Positions 1 through 6,084 of a stretch of 6,969 bases of DNA are shown here, piece after piece. Location: assembly GCA_030152265.1 (NCBI GenBank), contig JASLHQ010000085.1, positions 1 to 6,969 on the forward strand, in the 5' to 3' direction. A model generated the notes under the pieces. That model saw only the letters and a program-made list of their open reading frames with translations. It did not search any database and was not told the origin of the DNA. The position numbers and the translations under genes are program-made. How positions within the stretch are numbered: position 1 is the stretch's first letter; the number at the start of each line of letters is the position of its first letter. The DNA is from Savagea sp. (GTDB lineage Bacteria; Bacillota; Bacilli; Bacillales_A; Planococcaceae).

Positions 1-1510
1 GTTAAAGAAAGATATCGATCCGGATGCGATTCGTAATTTTCTATTTAAAAATACTGATTTGCAAATTACGTATAACTTCAATATGGTCGCGATATTTGAC
101 CGTCGCCCACGTTTAATGAGTTTGCCGGTGTTGCTGGACGCTTATATCGGTCACCAACAAGAAGTCGTGACGCGCCGTACGAAATACGACGTCGCCCGCG
201 CAACGAAACGCCTTCATATCGTAGAAGGATTAATGAAAGCTTTATCGATTTTAGATGAAGTGATCGAAACAATTCGTTCTTCAACGGATAAAGGGAATGC
301 GAAACAAAATTTACAAGAAGCGTTCCAATTTACAGAGCCGCAAGCCGAAGCGATCGTCTCTTTACAATTATACCGTTTAACGAATACAGACATTACGGCA
401 TTGCGTGAAGAAGAACGTGACCTTCATGAACAAATCGCACGCTATGAGCTCATTTTAAGCAGTGAGAAGCAGTTGAACCGTGTCATTCAACGTGAATTGA
501 AAGACGTTCAACGGAAATACGCAAATAGTCGTCGTAGCGTCATCGAATCAGAAGTTGAAACGATCGAAGTCGATTTAAGTGTGCTCGTTCCGAGTGAAGA
601 TGTCATCGTATCGGTAACGAAAGATGGCTATGTGAAGCGGACGAGTGTCCGTTCTTATAGTGCTTCGAACGGTGAAGGGATGGATATGAAAGAGTCCGAC
701 TATTTATTGTATGTCGCACCACTCAATACGCAACATCATTTACTCATATTCACTTCACTCGGGAACTATATGTATCAACCGGTCCATGAATTACCGGACA
801 TCCGTTGGAAAGACCTCGGACAACATTTATCGAGCATCATTTCTTTAGCACCGAATGAAGAAGTGATCGGCGTCATCGGTGTGCCGAGCTTTGATGAGGA
901 TCAATATGTCGTCACGACGGGCAGTTTAGGAAATGTGAAAGTTTCAGCATTAAAAGATTATGAAGTAGCTCGCTACAATCGAACGTTCCGTGCGATGAAT
1001 ACGAAAAAAGAAGAGACGATGACATCCGTCGCACTCTGTACGTTAGAAGATGAGCTTTTACTCATTTCGGAACATTTCCAATCGACTCGTTTCCCGGTAA
1101 GCGAATTAGCGGTCACCGGAGTGCGTACAGCGGGAGTGAGAGGGATTCAGTTGAAAGATGACGACACGTTACAACGTGTGCACATCGTGAAAGAAGAACA
1201 GTCTCTCGTCTTATTTACAAATCGAGGTCATGTGAAACGTCTTCGTTTAGAAGATATTCCAGAAACGTCTCGTGCTGTAGTAGGCAATGCTCTTATTCGT
1301 CGTTTAAAGTCAAATCCACATCTTTATAACAGCAGTCATCTCGTCGATACGACGGATGAGCTTTATGCGGTAAATCAACATTTCGAACAAGTCATCGTCC
1401 TCGCAAGTGAGTTACGCTACATGGACTTAAATTCAGCAGGTAGCGCATTATGGGAAAAAACTGATGCTAATATGCTTGCGCATACGTACGTTCAACATAC
1501 TATCGAATAA
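1..1510 (+). CDS. parC: DNA topoisomerase IV subunit A, C-terminal part (5' end outside window)
   Basis: ParC is the DNA-cleaving subunit of topoisomerase IV, which with ParE decatenates replicated chromosomes and relaxes supercoils. The first complete codon begins at base 2 and 502 codons are visible. Gram-positive ParC is usually about 800 residues, so roughly 300 N-terminal residues, including the catalytic tyrosine and the quinolone-resistance region, lie to the left. The visible part opens in the breakage-reunion domain (FNMVAIFDRRPRLMSLPVLL), continues through the long helices of the C-gate (QAEAIVSLQLYRLTNTDITA, near bases 340-400), and from about base 599 forms the C-terminal beta-pinwheel. 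Blade motifs there are VTKDGYVKRTSVRSY, FTSLGNYMYQPVHELPDIRW, GSLGNVKVSALKDY, GVRTAGVRGIQL, FTNRGHVKRLRL and a final SELRYMDLNSAGS. The wording IRWKDLGQH and TNTDITALREEE is typical of ParC rather than GyrA. The frame is intact to TAA, followed directly by a terminator. Identity is very secure. Confidence 0.97.
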   Translation, partial: LKKDIDPDAIRNFLFKNTDLQITYNFNMVAIFDRRPRLMSLPVLLDAYIGHQQEVVTRRTKYDVARATKRLHIVEGLMKALSILDEVIETIRSSTDKGNAKQNLQEAFQFTEPQAEAIVSLQLYRLTNTDITALREEERDLHEQIARYELILSSEKQLNRVIQRELKDVQRKYANSRRSVIESEVETIEVDLSVLVPSEDVIVSVTKDGYVKRTSVRSYSASNGEGMDMKESDYLLYVAPLNTQHHLLIFTSLGNYMYQPVHELPDIRWKDLGQHLSSIISLAPNEEVIGVIGVPSFDEDQYVVTTGSLGNVKVSALKDYEVARYNRTFRAMNTKKEETMTSVALCTLEDELLLISEHFQSTRFPVSELAVTGVRTAGVRGIQLKDDDTLQRVHIVKEEQSLVLFTNRGHVKRLRLEDIPETSRAVVGNALIRRLKSNPHLYNSSHLVDTTDELYAVNQHFEQVIVLASELRYMDLNSAGSALWEKTDANMLAHTYVQHTIE

Positions 1511-1513
1511 AGG

Positions 1514-1548
1514 AAAACTGTCTACTTCATAGGAGGTAGGCAGTTTTT
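1514..1548 (+). terminator. Rho-independent terminator of parC
   Basis: Bases 1514-1528 pair with 1533-1547 to give a 15-bp hairpin with a four-base loop (ATAG) and two G-T wobbles. The arms read AAAACTGTCTACTTC and GAGGTAGGCAGTTTT. It starts four bases after the parC stop codon and runs into a T-rich tail (TTTTTAGTTTTCTTT). The A-rich 5' arm could also let it work weakly on the other strand. Confidence 0.9.
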
Positions 1549-1559
1549 AGTTTTCTTTC

Positions 1560-1588
1560 ATGACAATTGTGAACATTCCGTGTATAAT
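1560..1588 (+). promoter_or_regulatory. Sigma-A promoter of the MFS transporter gene
   Basis: A -35 box ATGACA (1560-1565, five of six consensus bases) is separated by 17 bases from a perfect -10 box TATAAT (1583-1588). Transcription should start near base 1595, giving a leader of about 38 bases before the ATG at 1633. The promoter follows the parC terminator directly, so the transporter is probably transcribed on its own. Confidence 0.85.
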
Positions 1589-1632
1589 AGTTCGAAAATC
1601 GAAATAATTAAGAAAGATAGAGGAATGGGCTT

Positions 1633-2817
1633 ATGTGGCGTAATCGAAATGTATGGATTATTTTAATTGGGGAGTTAATTGCAGGAATTGGGTTATGGAT
1701 GGGGATTATCGGAAACTTGGAGTTTATGCAGGAGAAAGTGCCTTCCGACTTCCAAAAAGCTTTAATTTTATCGACAGGGCTACTTGCAGGGGTGCTCATT
1801 GGACCTTTTGCGGGGAAGGTGATTGATCGGACGAGTAAAAAGAAAGTGCTCATAGGAGCGGGAATCGGGCGTCTCATTAGTGTGCTCTTTATGTTCGTGG
1901 CGATCCAGCAAGATTCAATCGTTTGGATGATCGGCTTCGTCATTAGTATTCAAGTGGCGTCTAGTTTTTATTTTCCCGCGTTGCAAGCGACGATTCCGCT
2001 CATTGTCGATGAACATCAATTGCTTGTGATGAACGGATGGCATATGAACGTCGCGACGATCGCTCGCGTATTAGGAACGGCGCTTGCAGGACTGTTACTC
2101 ATTCAAATTTCATTAAGCGCTCTTTATTGGATGTCGTTTTTCGCATATATTTTCTTACTCGTGACGACGTCGATGCTCATCGTGGAAGAAGCGGTTATTC
2201 CGAAGCGGGCGAAAGGGGATAAGAGCGGGGGATTCAAAGAAGTTTTCCCGATTTTACGGGAATTCCCACAAGTGACGATGACGCTCATTATGACGCTCAT
2301 CCCTTTACTCTTTTTAGGGTCCTTTAACTTGATTGTCATTCAATTAAGTCAAATTCAAGATTCTACGTCTATTAAAGGAATCGTCTATGCGATTGAAGGA
2401 ATCTCCTTCATGATTGGGACAGTCGTCATTAAGCGAATTACGTTGCACGTTCGAACGAAGACGATTTTGTTTACGTTCGCGTGGATCGTCGGCTTAGCGG
2501 AGCTCTTTTTATACGTTCCGACAAATGTGCCACTCGTTTTGCTCGCATTTGCTTTGCTCGGTTTTTCACTCGGTTGTTTCTTCCCGACGGCGATGCTCGT
2601 GTTCCAGCAGCAAATGCCAAGAGCTTACCACGGACGCTTTTTCGCTTTCCGTAACATGTTAGAACGCGTCATGTTCCAAGTCGTCTTATTATCGTCTGGT
2701 GCTTTACTCGACTGGATCGGCTTACAATGGATGGCGGTTATCTTTGCGCTCGTCAGCGTATCTCTCACGACGTTTTTCTGGCTTCAAACGAAACGAAAAA
2801 ATTTGCAATTTGATTAA
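1633..2817 (+). CDS. Major facilitator superfamily transporter, 12 helices, substrate unknown
   Basis: This 394-residue protein has the length and hydrophobic profile of a 12-helix MFS carrier in the cytoplasmic membrane. Approximate helices are 7-27, 42-62, 72-91, 96-117, 140-160, 163-183, then a charged central loop (about 185-212), then 213-237, 246-266, 275-295, 299-325, 341-359 and 363-384. MFS motif A sits after helix 2 at residues 57-70 (GPFAGKVIDRTSKK, with the usual Gly, Asp-Arg and basic residues). A segment after helix 4 (FYFPALQATIPLIV, 113-126) is typical of drug-efflux-like MFS proteins. The start ATG at 1633 has AGAGGA (1619-1624) eight bases upstream; an ATG at 1625 is out of frame. 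It has its own promoter and a terminator on each side, so it is monocistronic. Proton-coupled efflux is the best inference, but nothing shows the substrate. Confidence 0.9.
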   Translation: MWRNRNVWIILIGELIAGIGLWMGIIGNLEFMQEKVPSDFQKALILSTGLLAGVLIGPFAGKVIDRTSKKKVLIGAGIGRLISVLFMFVAIQQDSIVWMIGFVISIQVASSFYFPALQATIPLIVDEHQLLVMNGWHMNVATIARVLGTALAGLLLIQISLSALYWMSFFAYIFLLVTTSMLIVEEAVIPKRAKGDKSGGFKEVFPILREFPQVTMTLIMTLIPLLFLGSFNLIVIQLSQIQDSTSIKGIVYAIEGISFMIGTVVIKRITLHVRTKTILFTFAWIVGLAELFLYVPTNVPLVLLAFALLGFSLGCFFPTAMLVFQQQMPRAYHGRFFAFRNMLERVMFQVVLLSSGALLDWIGLQWMAVIFALVSVSLTTFFWLQTKRKNLQFD

Positions 2818-2857
2818 AAAATATCCCCTCGATCACGAAGATCAGGGGATATTTTTT
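2816..2857. terminator. Bidirectional terminator between convergent genes
   Basis: Bases 2816-2829 (AAAAAATATCCCCT) pair perfectly with 2844-2857 (AGGGGATATTTTTT). After a bulged C2830 an inner GATC/GATC stem (2831-2834 with 2840-2843) closes a five-base loop. A-tract and T-tract flank the GC core, so the hairpin has a U-tail on either transcript. The transporter stop TAA (2815-2817) and the opposing gene's stop (complement of 2856-2858) both fall in the outer arms. Confidence 0.93.
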
Positions 2858-3506
2858 ATTGTTCCAGCAAGGCACGGTCGTAAATGCTATAATCGCTGCG
2901 GTAAATAAAGAGTAGTTTTCCATCGATTAAAAGAGCGGTCGATTTTTCGATTTCAGTCTCTTTAAAAACAACTTTATTCCCCGCGAATGTCGCGATCGGT
3001 TTCCCGCTTTGCGAACGGATTAACACGACTTTATCCATCCCTTGGAAACGATTTTTCATGTCGTTGACGAACTTATTGACGAAAGGTACGGTACGATTCG
3101 TACTATCGATCGTAACGGTTTCGCTATACTCGTCTAAAATATTGTCGAGTCCTTCTTCGTAGGCAATTAAGCTAGAGCCAACGTGAATCGCTTCGTGGCC
3201 ACCGACTGTAATTTTTAACACTTGAGATTTTTTAATTTCATCTCCATCTTCATTGTATAATGAAAACTGTTTATCAGCATCGATCGCTACAGATTTGCCG
3301 ACCATTTTGTCCAATGCTTGCCCGTCATCATCATACGTTTGAAGTGTCGTTTCAATTCCTGTAAACTTCTCTTGAACGGATTTACCGAAAAACGATAAAT
3401 TTTTAAAGTTCAAGACGAGTACAAGAAGAAGGACGAGTAATACTACGGATAAAATGATGATCGTCCAACGTTTAAATTTGTTTGAAAAGCTTGTCGTTTC
3501 ACTCAT
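2856..3506 (-). CDS. Membrane-anchored protein of unknown function (DUF5052-like)
   Basis: A 216-residue protein with a short, positively charged N-terminus (SNKFKRW), one long hydrophobic helix at about residues 14-33 and an extracytoplasmic domain of about 180 residues. No lipobox cysteine is present, so the helix looks like an uncleaved anchor. Conserved-looking stretches are KSVAIDADKQF (71-81), ITVGGHEAIHVGSSLIAYEE (99-118), TVPFVNKFVNDMKNRF (139-154), VVLIRSQSGKPIATFAGNKV (160-179) and LLIDGKLLFIYRSDYSIYD (192-210). From memory these match the Bacillus/Listeria family DUF5052, whose function is not known; a profile search would settle that. The start is ATG at 3506 because AGGAGA lies just upstream; a longer frame from GTG at 3521 would start inside that ribosome binding site. 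The gene diverges from 3596-4345 and ends in the shared terminator. Confidence 0.85.
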   Translation of the reverse strand: MSETTSFSNKFKRWTIIILSVVLLVLLLVLVLNFKNLSFFGKSVQEKFTGIETTLQTYDDDGQALDKMVGKSVAIDADKQFSLYNEDGDEIKKSQVLKITVGGHEAIHVGSSLIAYEEGLDNILDEYSETVTIDSTNRTVPFVNKFVNDMKNRFQGMDKVVLIRSQSGKPIATFAGNKVVFKETEIEKSTALLIDGKLLFIYRSDYSIYDRALLEQ

Positions 3507-3512
3507 ACTGTG

Positions 3513-3519
3513 TCTCCTC
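3513..3519 (-). promoter_or_regulatory. Ribosome binding site that fixes the start at 3506
   Basis: The minus strand reads GAGGAGA here, six bases before ATG at 3506. The in-frame GTG at 3521 overlaps this motif and has no site of its own, so the shorter reading is preferred. Confidence 0.8.
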
Positions 3520-3544
3520 ACTCTTTTATTAGTCGATTCACTTC

Positions 3545-3553
3545 ATTTTACCA
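3545..3553 (-). promoter_or_regulatory. Extended -10 promoter of the minus-strand membrane protein gene
   Basis: On the minus strand the bases read TGGTAAAAT: a -10 box TAAAAT with the TGn extension. No good -35 box lies 16-18 bases upstream, which is common for extended -10 promoters. The predicted start near 3538 gives a leader of about 32 bases. Confidence 0.6.
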
Positions 3554-3595
3554 TATTCTTTGAAATAACAGGAAATATCGAAAGGAGGAAGTCTG

Positions 3596-4345
3596 ATGGC
3601 AGAAGAGAAGCGGGGCGTTATGTGCTTTACGGTCGGTTCTATCAACTATTCTTTAGAAACGGAGTCGTCCGATCGAGACGAACTTCACTTTGTACTCCCT
3701 TCATCACTCCGACATGTGATGCTCGGCAATATTTGTAAGACAACTCAAACAATCGACGAAAAGGCAAAAGTCGATCGGTTAGAAGTCGATGTGCGCAACA
3801 TAATGCAATGGATCAAAAAGCCAAATATGAGCAATTCATCATTTCTTTGGGCGAAAGAAGTGCGTTATACGAAAGAATTTCAGTTGTTTTACGATAAATT
3901 GGATGCATCTGTACCATTTATTTTGTATGAAAATCGCAAAAACTTGCTGTATAGTACGCTCGGGATGCTTACGAAATCAATGGATCGCATTCAGAAAGAG
4001 AAAGATGCGAAAGCGCTCGTTAATTTTTACTTATATGCGCTGCATACGCAATTTGTTTGTCAATATGGAGAGCGGATCGATACAGAAGAGCTAAAAGCGT
4101 ATTTTCAAGGGAATCATCCGTTGAAGCGGGATGGTCGATTACATGAGACGTTAAGACAGTTTAAACGAGATCATACAGAGCAAGCATTCGATGAATTGTT
4201 GCGGAAAGTTTTCGAGTTGCAACGAGCGTTGCAAAATGAGTTAAACGCCATGGAATATGAAAAACGTGATCGGTTAGATGAATGGATGAATCATTTAGAA
4301 AATCTTTTAGCGCAAGCCATTTGGCAATGGACGAAAAAAATGTAA
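3596..4345 (+). CDS. Uncharacterised helical cytoplasmic protein, 249 residues
   Basis: I do not recognise this protein. The gene is certainly real: a perfect AAAGGAGG (3581-3588) precedes ATG at 3596 with normal spacing, and the frame is open for 249 codons with coding-like composition. There is no signal peptide or membrane helix. The first 50 residues look like a small beta/alpha region (GVMCFTVGSINYSLE, ELHFVLPSSLRHVMLGNICK) and the rest is predicted mostly helical. A charged amphipathic C-terminal part (about 182-247; LLRKVFELQRALQNELNAME) could form a coiled coil or helical bundle. Cysteines at 10, 47 and 155 do not form an obvious metal site. It is divergent from the 2856-3506 gene, with 89 bases between the starts. 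A clear + strand promoter was not found there, and no strong terminator follows. Confidence 0.85.
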   Translation: MAEEKRGVMCFTVGSINYSLETESSDRDELHFVLPSSLRHVMLGNICKTTQTIDEKAKVDRLEVDVRNIMQWIKKPNMSNSSFLWAKEVRYTKEFQLFYDKLDASVPFILYENRKNLLYSTLGMLTKSMDRIQKEKDAKALVNFYLYALHTQFVCQYGERIDTEELKAYFQGNHPLKRDGRLHETLRQFKRDHTEQAFDELLRKVFELQRALQNELNAMEYEKRDRLDEWMNHLENLLAQAIWQWTKKM

Positions 4346-4401
4346 CGTATCTCATGAAATTTCGATTTTATCTCAATATTACTTGTATACTTATATATGA
4401 G

Positions 4402-4424
4402 ATATAACTTCCTATAAGTTATAT
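4402..4424. repeat. Perfect 9-bp inverted repeat
   Basis: ATATAACTT (4402-4410) and AAGTTATAT (4416-4424) flank a five-base spacer CCTAT. With only one G-C pair per arm it would be a weak terminator for the upstream gene. A dyad operator is equally possible, because it touches the -10 box and predicted start of the leftward promoter at 4423-4451. Confidence 0.6.
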
Positions 4425-4451
4425 TATGTAAACTAAAATAAAGATCGTCAA
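4423..4451 (-). promoter_or_regulatory. Candidate leftward sigma-A promoter
   Basis: On the minus strand TTGACG (4446-4451) is followed after 17 bases by CATAAT (4423-4428), five of six matches in each box. It points into the 3' end of the 3596-4345 gene and has no gene of its own downstream. In AT-rich DNA a chance match is possible. Confidence 0.4.
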
Positions 4452-4640
4452 TATAACAATCAATATGTTCTACTTTCCTATTTTGAAATGACACTTACAC
4501 CGTTCTGCTGTCCAATCTTACCATTGCATGTTTCGGACGTTTCACCCTCGCAGCAAGCTCATCATTTATCCGGTCACATCGTGATGATTATTTTATTAAT
4601 TGCAAAACCTTTAATTAACCAATCAAATTTTATGTCATTT

Positions 4641-4654
4641 ATTTTTTAAAAAAT
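4641..4654. repeat. Fourteen-base A/T palindrome
   Basis: ATTTTTTAAAAAAT is a perfect palindrome with a T6 run joined to an A6 run. Such tracts alter DNA stiffness or curvature. No function can be assigned. Confidence 0.4.
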
Positions 4655-4783
4655 CTCTTTTTCCTTTAAGTAATATACATCTTTATACAATAAATGAAAG
4701 TCTCACCCTCGGGAAAAACGATAATTTGAGAATAAAAATACTTTAATTTGTATTTTTAAAAGAAAAAGCAATTTTGTCGCATA

Positions 4784-4792
4784 TGTTATACT
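4784..4792 (+). promoter_or_regulatory. Extended -10 promoter of the 107-residue membrane protein gene
   Basis: TGTTATACT gives a -10 box TATACT (4787-4792) with the TGn extension. No clear -35 box is seen, but the upstream 45 bases are very A/T-rich (several A and T runs), which could act as an UP element. Transcription should start near 4799, leaving a leader of about 22 bases. Confidence 0.65.
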
Positions 4793-4820
4793 ATGTTCAC
4801 GTTATGAAAGGAGTTTTCGC

Positions 4821-5144
4821 ATGTCTTTCGTGTATGACTTGTTTTTATGGATCGTTTTAGTAAGTGTTTATCTTTATATTCGCTCTGCCTTTCCTTCGTT
4901 TAAAGGAAAACGTGGGATTCCTTTTCTTCTGCTGATCCTCGCTTTCGCAGTTTTGATTGGGCTTGGACAAAGTGAAACGATTCGGATCACTTACGGGTAT
5001 GCTGTGAGTCGTATCGTATTTATCGTTTTATTATTCATTTATAGTATTGTGGAATGGTTTATTTATCGCAATCATGAAAAGAAAAAAGCGGTGAAACGTC
5101 GTCAAATGAAACAACGTCACCGCTTACCTTCTTCACGTAAATAA
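4821..5144 (+). CDS. Small three-helix membrane protein with a basic C-terminal tail
   Basis: A 107-residue protein I do not recognise. Three hydrophobic segments are visible at about 5-20, 33-49 and 62-82, separated by a basic loop (RSAFPSFKGKRG) and a short polar turn (GQSETIRITYG). The last 25 residues are dominated by Lys, Arg and His, so the tail should face the cytoplasm or touch nucleic acid or lipid headgroups. The start ATG at 4821 follows AAAGGAG (4807-4813) by seven bases. The gene has its own extended -10 promoter. Its last 12 bases overlap the end of the convergent phospholipase gene, and the codons for the basic tail double as that gene's terminator on the other strand. Its topology resembles the two small proteins at 6085-6601, but sequence similarity is too weak to claim homology. 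No terminator of its own is evident. Confidence 0.82.
   Translation: MSFVYDLFLWIVLVSVYLYIRSAFPSFKGKRGIPFLLLILAFAVLIGLGQSETIRITYGYAVSRIVFIVLLFIYSIVEWFIYRNHEKKKAVKRRQMKQRHRLPSSRK
5077..5125 (-). terminator. Terminator of the phospholipase gene, inside the opposing coding sequence
   Basis: Read on the minus strand, AAGCGGTGA (complement of 5117-5125) pairs perfectly with TCACCGCTT (complement of 5086-5094). An inner six-pair stem (CGTTGT with ACGACG, one G-T wobble) extends it after a two-base bulge. A T-rich tail TTTTTTCTTTT (complement of 5077-5087) follows the hairpin. It begins eight bases after the phospholipase stop codon. The + strand copy lacks a T run, so it should act only on the minus-strand transcript. 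Confidence 0.85.
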
Positions 5145-5963
5145 AGTATTTATTTTAGCTTCTCCGTGCGCTCGGCCCATTTGATACGTTTTGTTCATTT
5201 GGCCAGCGTCTTTTTCGAAGCTGTTGAGCGCATATTCTGGACGGAAGACGACCGCTTCTCCTGATCGTTCTAACTGTTCGATTCGCTCTATTGTCGCATT
5301 GTAACGCTCCGCGCGAACCGTCAGCAACTTAGCGATGTTCGGATACTTTTTACGCAACATGTACGTTCCGAATTTCGCTTGTCGATCAAACGTTTTTCGG
5401 TACCCTTTCGGCCGCGTTAAAACGATGACATGTTGATTGAATCCTTTGTCTATCGCGCGCTGCAACGGAATCGGGTCAGCTAACCCTCCATCAAAGTATC
5501 CTTCTTCCTGCACTTGAATTTCAGGGAAAACGAGCGGAATCGCGCACGTCGCTTGCAACATATCACACGTCCGGTTCATCTCAAGTGCATTCGCATAATG
5601 AATGTCCCCTGTCTCTGCATGAGTTAAGCCGAATTCTAACTCTCCTTCATATGTATAGAACGCTTCCCAATCGAATGGATCTGCTACGTTTGGAATGTAA
5701 TTGTAGGCAAAGTCGAGACCGAAATAGCTGCGTTCCTTTAAGAAGTTCCGCCAGCCCATATAACGCGTATCGTGGCGGTAATTTCGAAAGACGCGCAACG
5801 TTCGCTCAGGTTGACGAGAAGCGAAAGAACAAGCTGCTAGCGCCCCTGCTGAAATGCCGACCGTATACGGAAATCGAATGTCATGTGCTAAAAAAGTATC
5901 TAAAATGCCTGCTGTGTAGATGGAGCGAAATGTGCCCCCTTCTAATATTAAACTTGCATTCAT
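5133..5963 (-). CDS. Patatin-like phospholipase family protein
   Basis: A 276-residue serine acyl hydrolase of the patatin family, expected to hydrolyse acyl esters of lipids with a Ser-Asp dyad. The oxyanion-hole glycine loop is at residues 8-13 (EGGTFR), the nucleophile elbow GISAG at 36-40 with Ser38 as nucleophile, and the DGG motif at 158-160 with Asp158 as the second catalytic residue. The layout and length fit the bacterial single-domain YjjU-like branch. There is no signal peptide or membrane helix, so it is probably cytoplasmic or peripherally bound. The start ATG at 5963 follows AAAGGAGG (complement of 5971-5978) by seven bases. The gene is monocistronic, with a terminator at 5077-5125 inside the convergent small gene. 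The in vivo lipid substrate cannot be told from sequence. Confidence 0.93.
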   Translation of the reverse strand: MNASLILEGGTFRSIYTAGILDTFLAHDIRFPYTVGISAGALAACSFASRQPERTLRVFRNYRHDTRYMGWRNFLKERSYFGLDFAYNYIPNVADPFDWEAFYTYEGELEFGLTHAETGDIHYANALEMNRTCDMLQATCAIPLVFPEIQVQEEGYFDGGLADPIPLQRAIDKGFNQHVIVLTRPKGYRKTFDRQAKFGTYMLRKKYPNIAKLLTVRAERYNATIERIEQLERSGEAVVFRPEYALNSFEKDAGQMNKTYQMGRAHGEAKINTLFT

Positions 5964-5986
5964 TCAAATACCTCCTTTCTTTGAGT

Positions 5987-5992
5987 AGTATA
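5987..5992 (-). promoter_or_regulatory. Possible -10 box of the phospholipase gene
   Basis: The minus strand reads TATACT here, 23 bases before the ATG at 5963 and just upstream of the ribosome binding site. No convincing -35 box or TGn extension accompanies it, so the call is tentative. Confidence 0.4.
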
Positions 5993-6043
5993 CAGGAAAT
6001 GGAGATGCATTTTCGTAAAAAAGCCTCTTTTTCAAGCGAAATT

Positions 6044-6052
6044 TGTTACACT
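6044..6052 (+). promoter_or_regulatory. Extended -10 promoter of the small membrane protein operon
   Basis: TGTTACACT gives a -10 box TACACT (6047-6052) with the TGn extension. No good -35 box is present. The predicted start near 6059 leaves about 26 bases before the proposed start codon at 6085. It resembles the TGTTATACT promoter at 4784-4792. Confidence 0.6.
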
Positions 6053-6070
6053 AAGAGAGGTATATCGAGA

Positions 6071-6080
6071 AAGGGTGAGG
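6071..6080 (+). promoter_or_regulatory. Ribosome binding site paired with a non-canonical start codon
   Basis: AAGGGTGAGG matches the anti-Shine-Dalgarno through AAGG and GGTGA. Counting from the GG at 6074-6075, the in-frame ATC at 6085 is nine bases away, the usual spacing in Bacillales. The first in-frame GTG, at 6136, is over 50 bases away with nothing like a ribosome binding site next to it. Confidence 0.65.
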
Positions 6081-6084
6081 CGAA

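Larger units (their letters stand above)
4346..4820. other. AT-rich intergenic stretch without an intact gene
   Basis: This 475-base gap has no gene-sized frame with a ribosome binding site. It holds, from left to right: TATCTCA at 4348-4354 and 4369-4375 with an inverted copy TGAGATA at 4398-4404; a perfect 9-bp inverted repeat at 4402-4424; a leftward promoter-like pair at 4423-4451; a GC-richer island at about 4498-4587; a 14-base A/T palindrome at 4641-4654; and the promoter and leader of the next gene from 4784. The nine bases TCACCCTCG occur twice (4542-4550 and 4703-4711). Apart from the island and the promoter of 4821, composition is mostly A and T: 4591-4700 has 19 G or C in 110 bases. 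Possible readings are a regulatory region, a small-RNA locus or the site of a decayed gene. Confidence 0.6.

Noticed and set aside
1608..1943. A 111-codon minus-strand frame over the start of the transporter gene
   Set aside because: It is the antisense reading of hydrophobic MFS helices, lacks a ribosome binding site and crosses the transporter's leader.
3454..3738. A 94-codon + strand frame spanning the divergent promoter region
   Set aside because: It overlaps the ends of two well-supported genes in other frames and starts without a ribosome binding site.
4291..4494. A 67-codon minus-strand frame downstream of the 249-residue gene
   Set aside because: The predicted leftward promoter lies inside it rather than before it, there is no ribosome binding site, and the AT-rich composition yields a random-looking protein.
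4490..4720. A riboswitch in the leader of the 4821 gene
   Set aside because: The predicted transcript start is near 4799, so the leader is about 22 bases. The GC-richer island lies well upstream of it and matches no aptamer core I know.
4346..4820. An insertion sequence or toxin-antitoxin locus in the long gap
   Set aside because: No terminal inverted repeats, target duplication or complete frame could be found; only a 30-codon fragment remains, reported as a weak finding.
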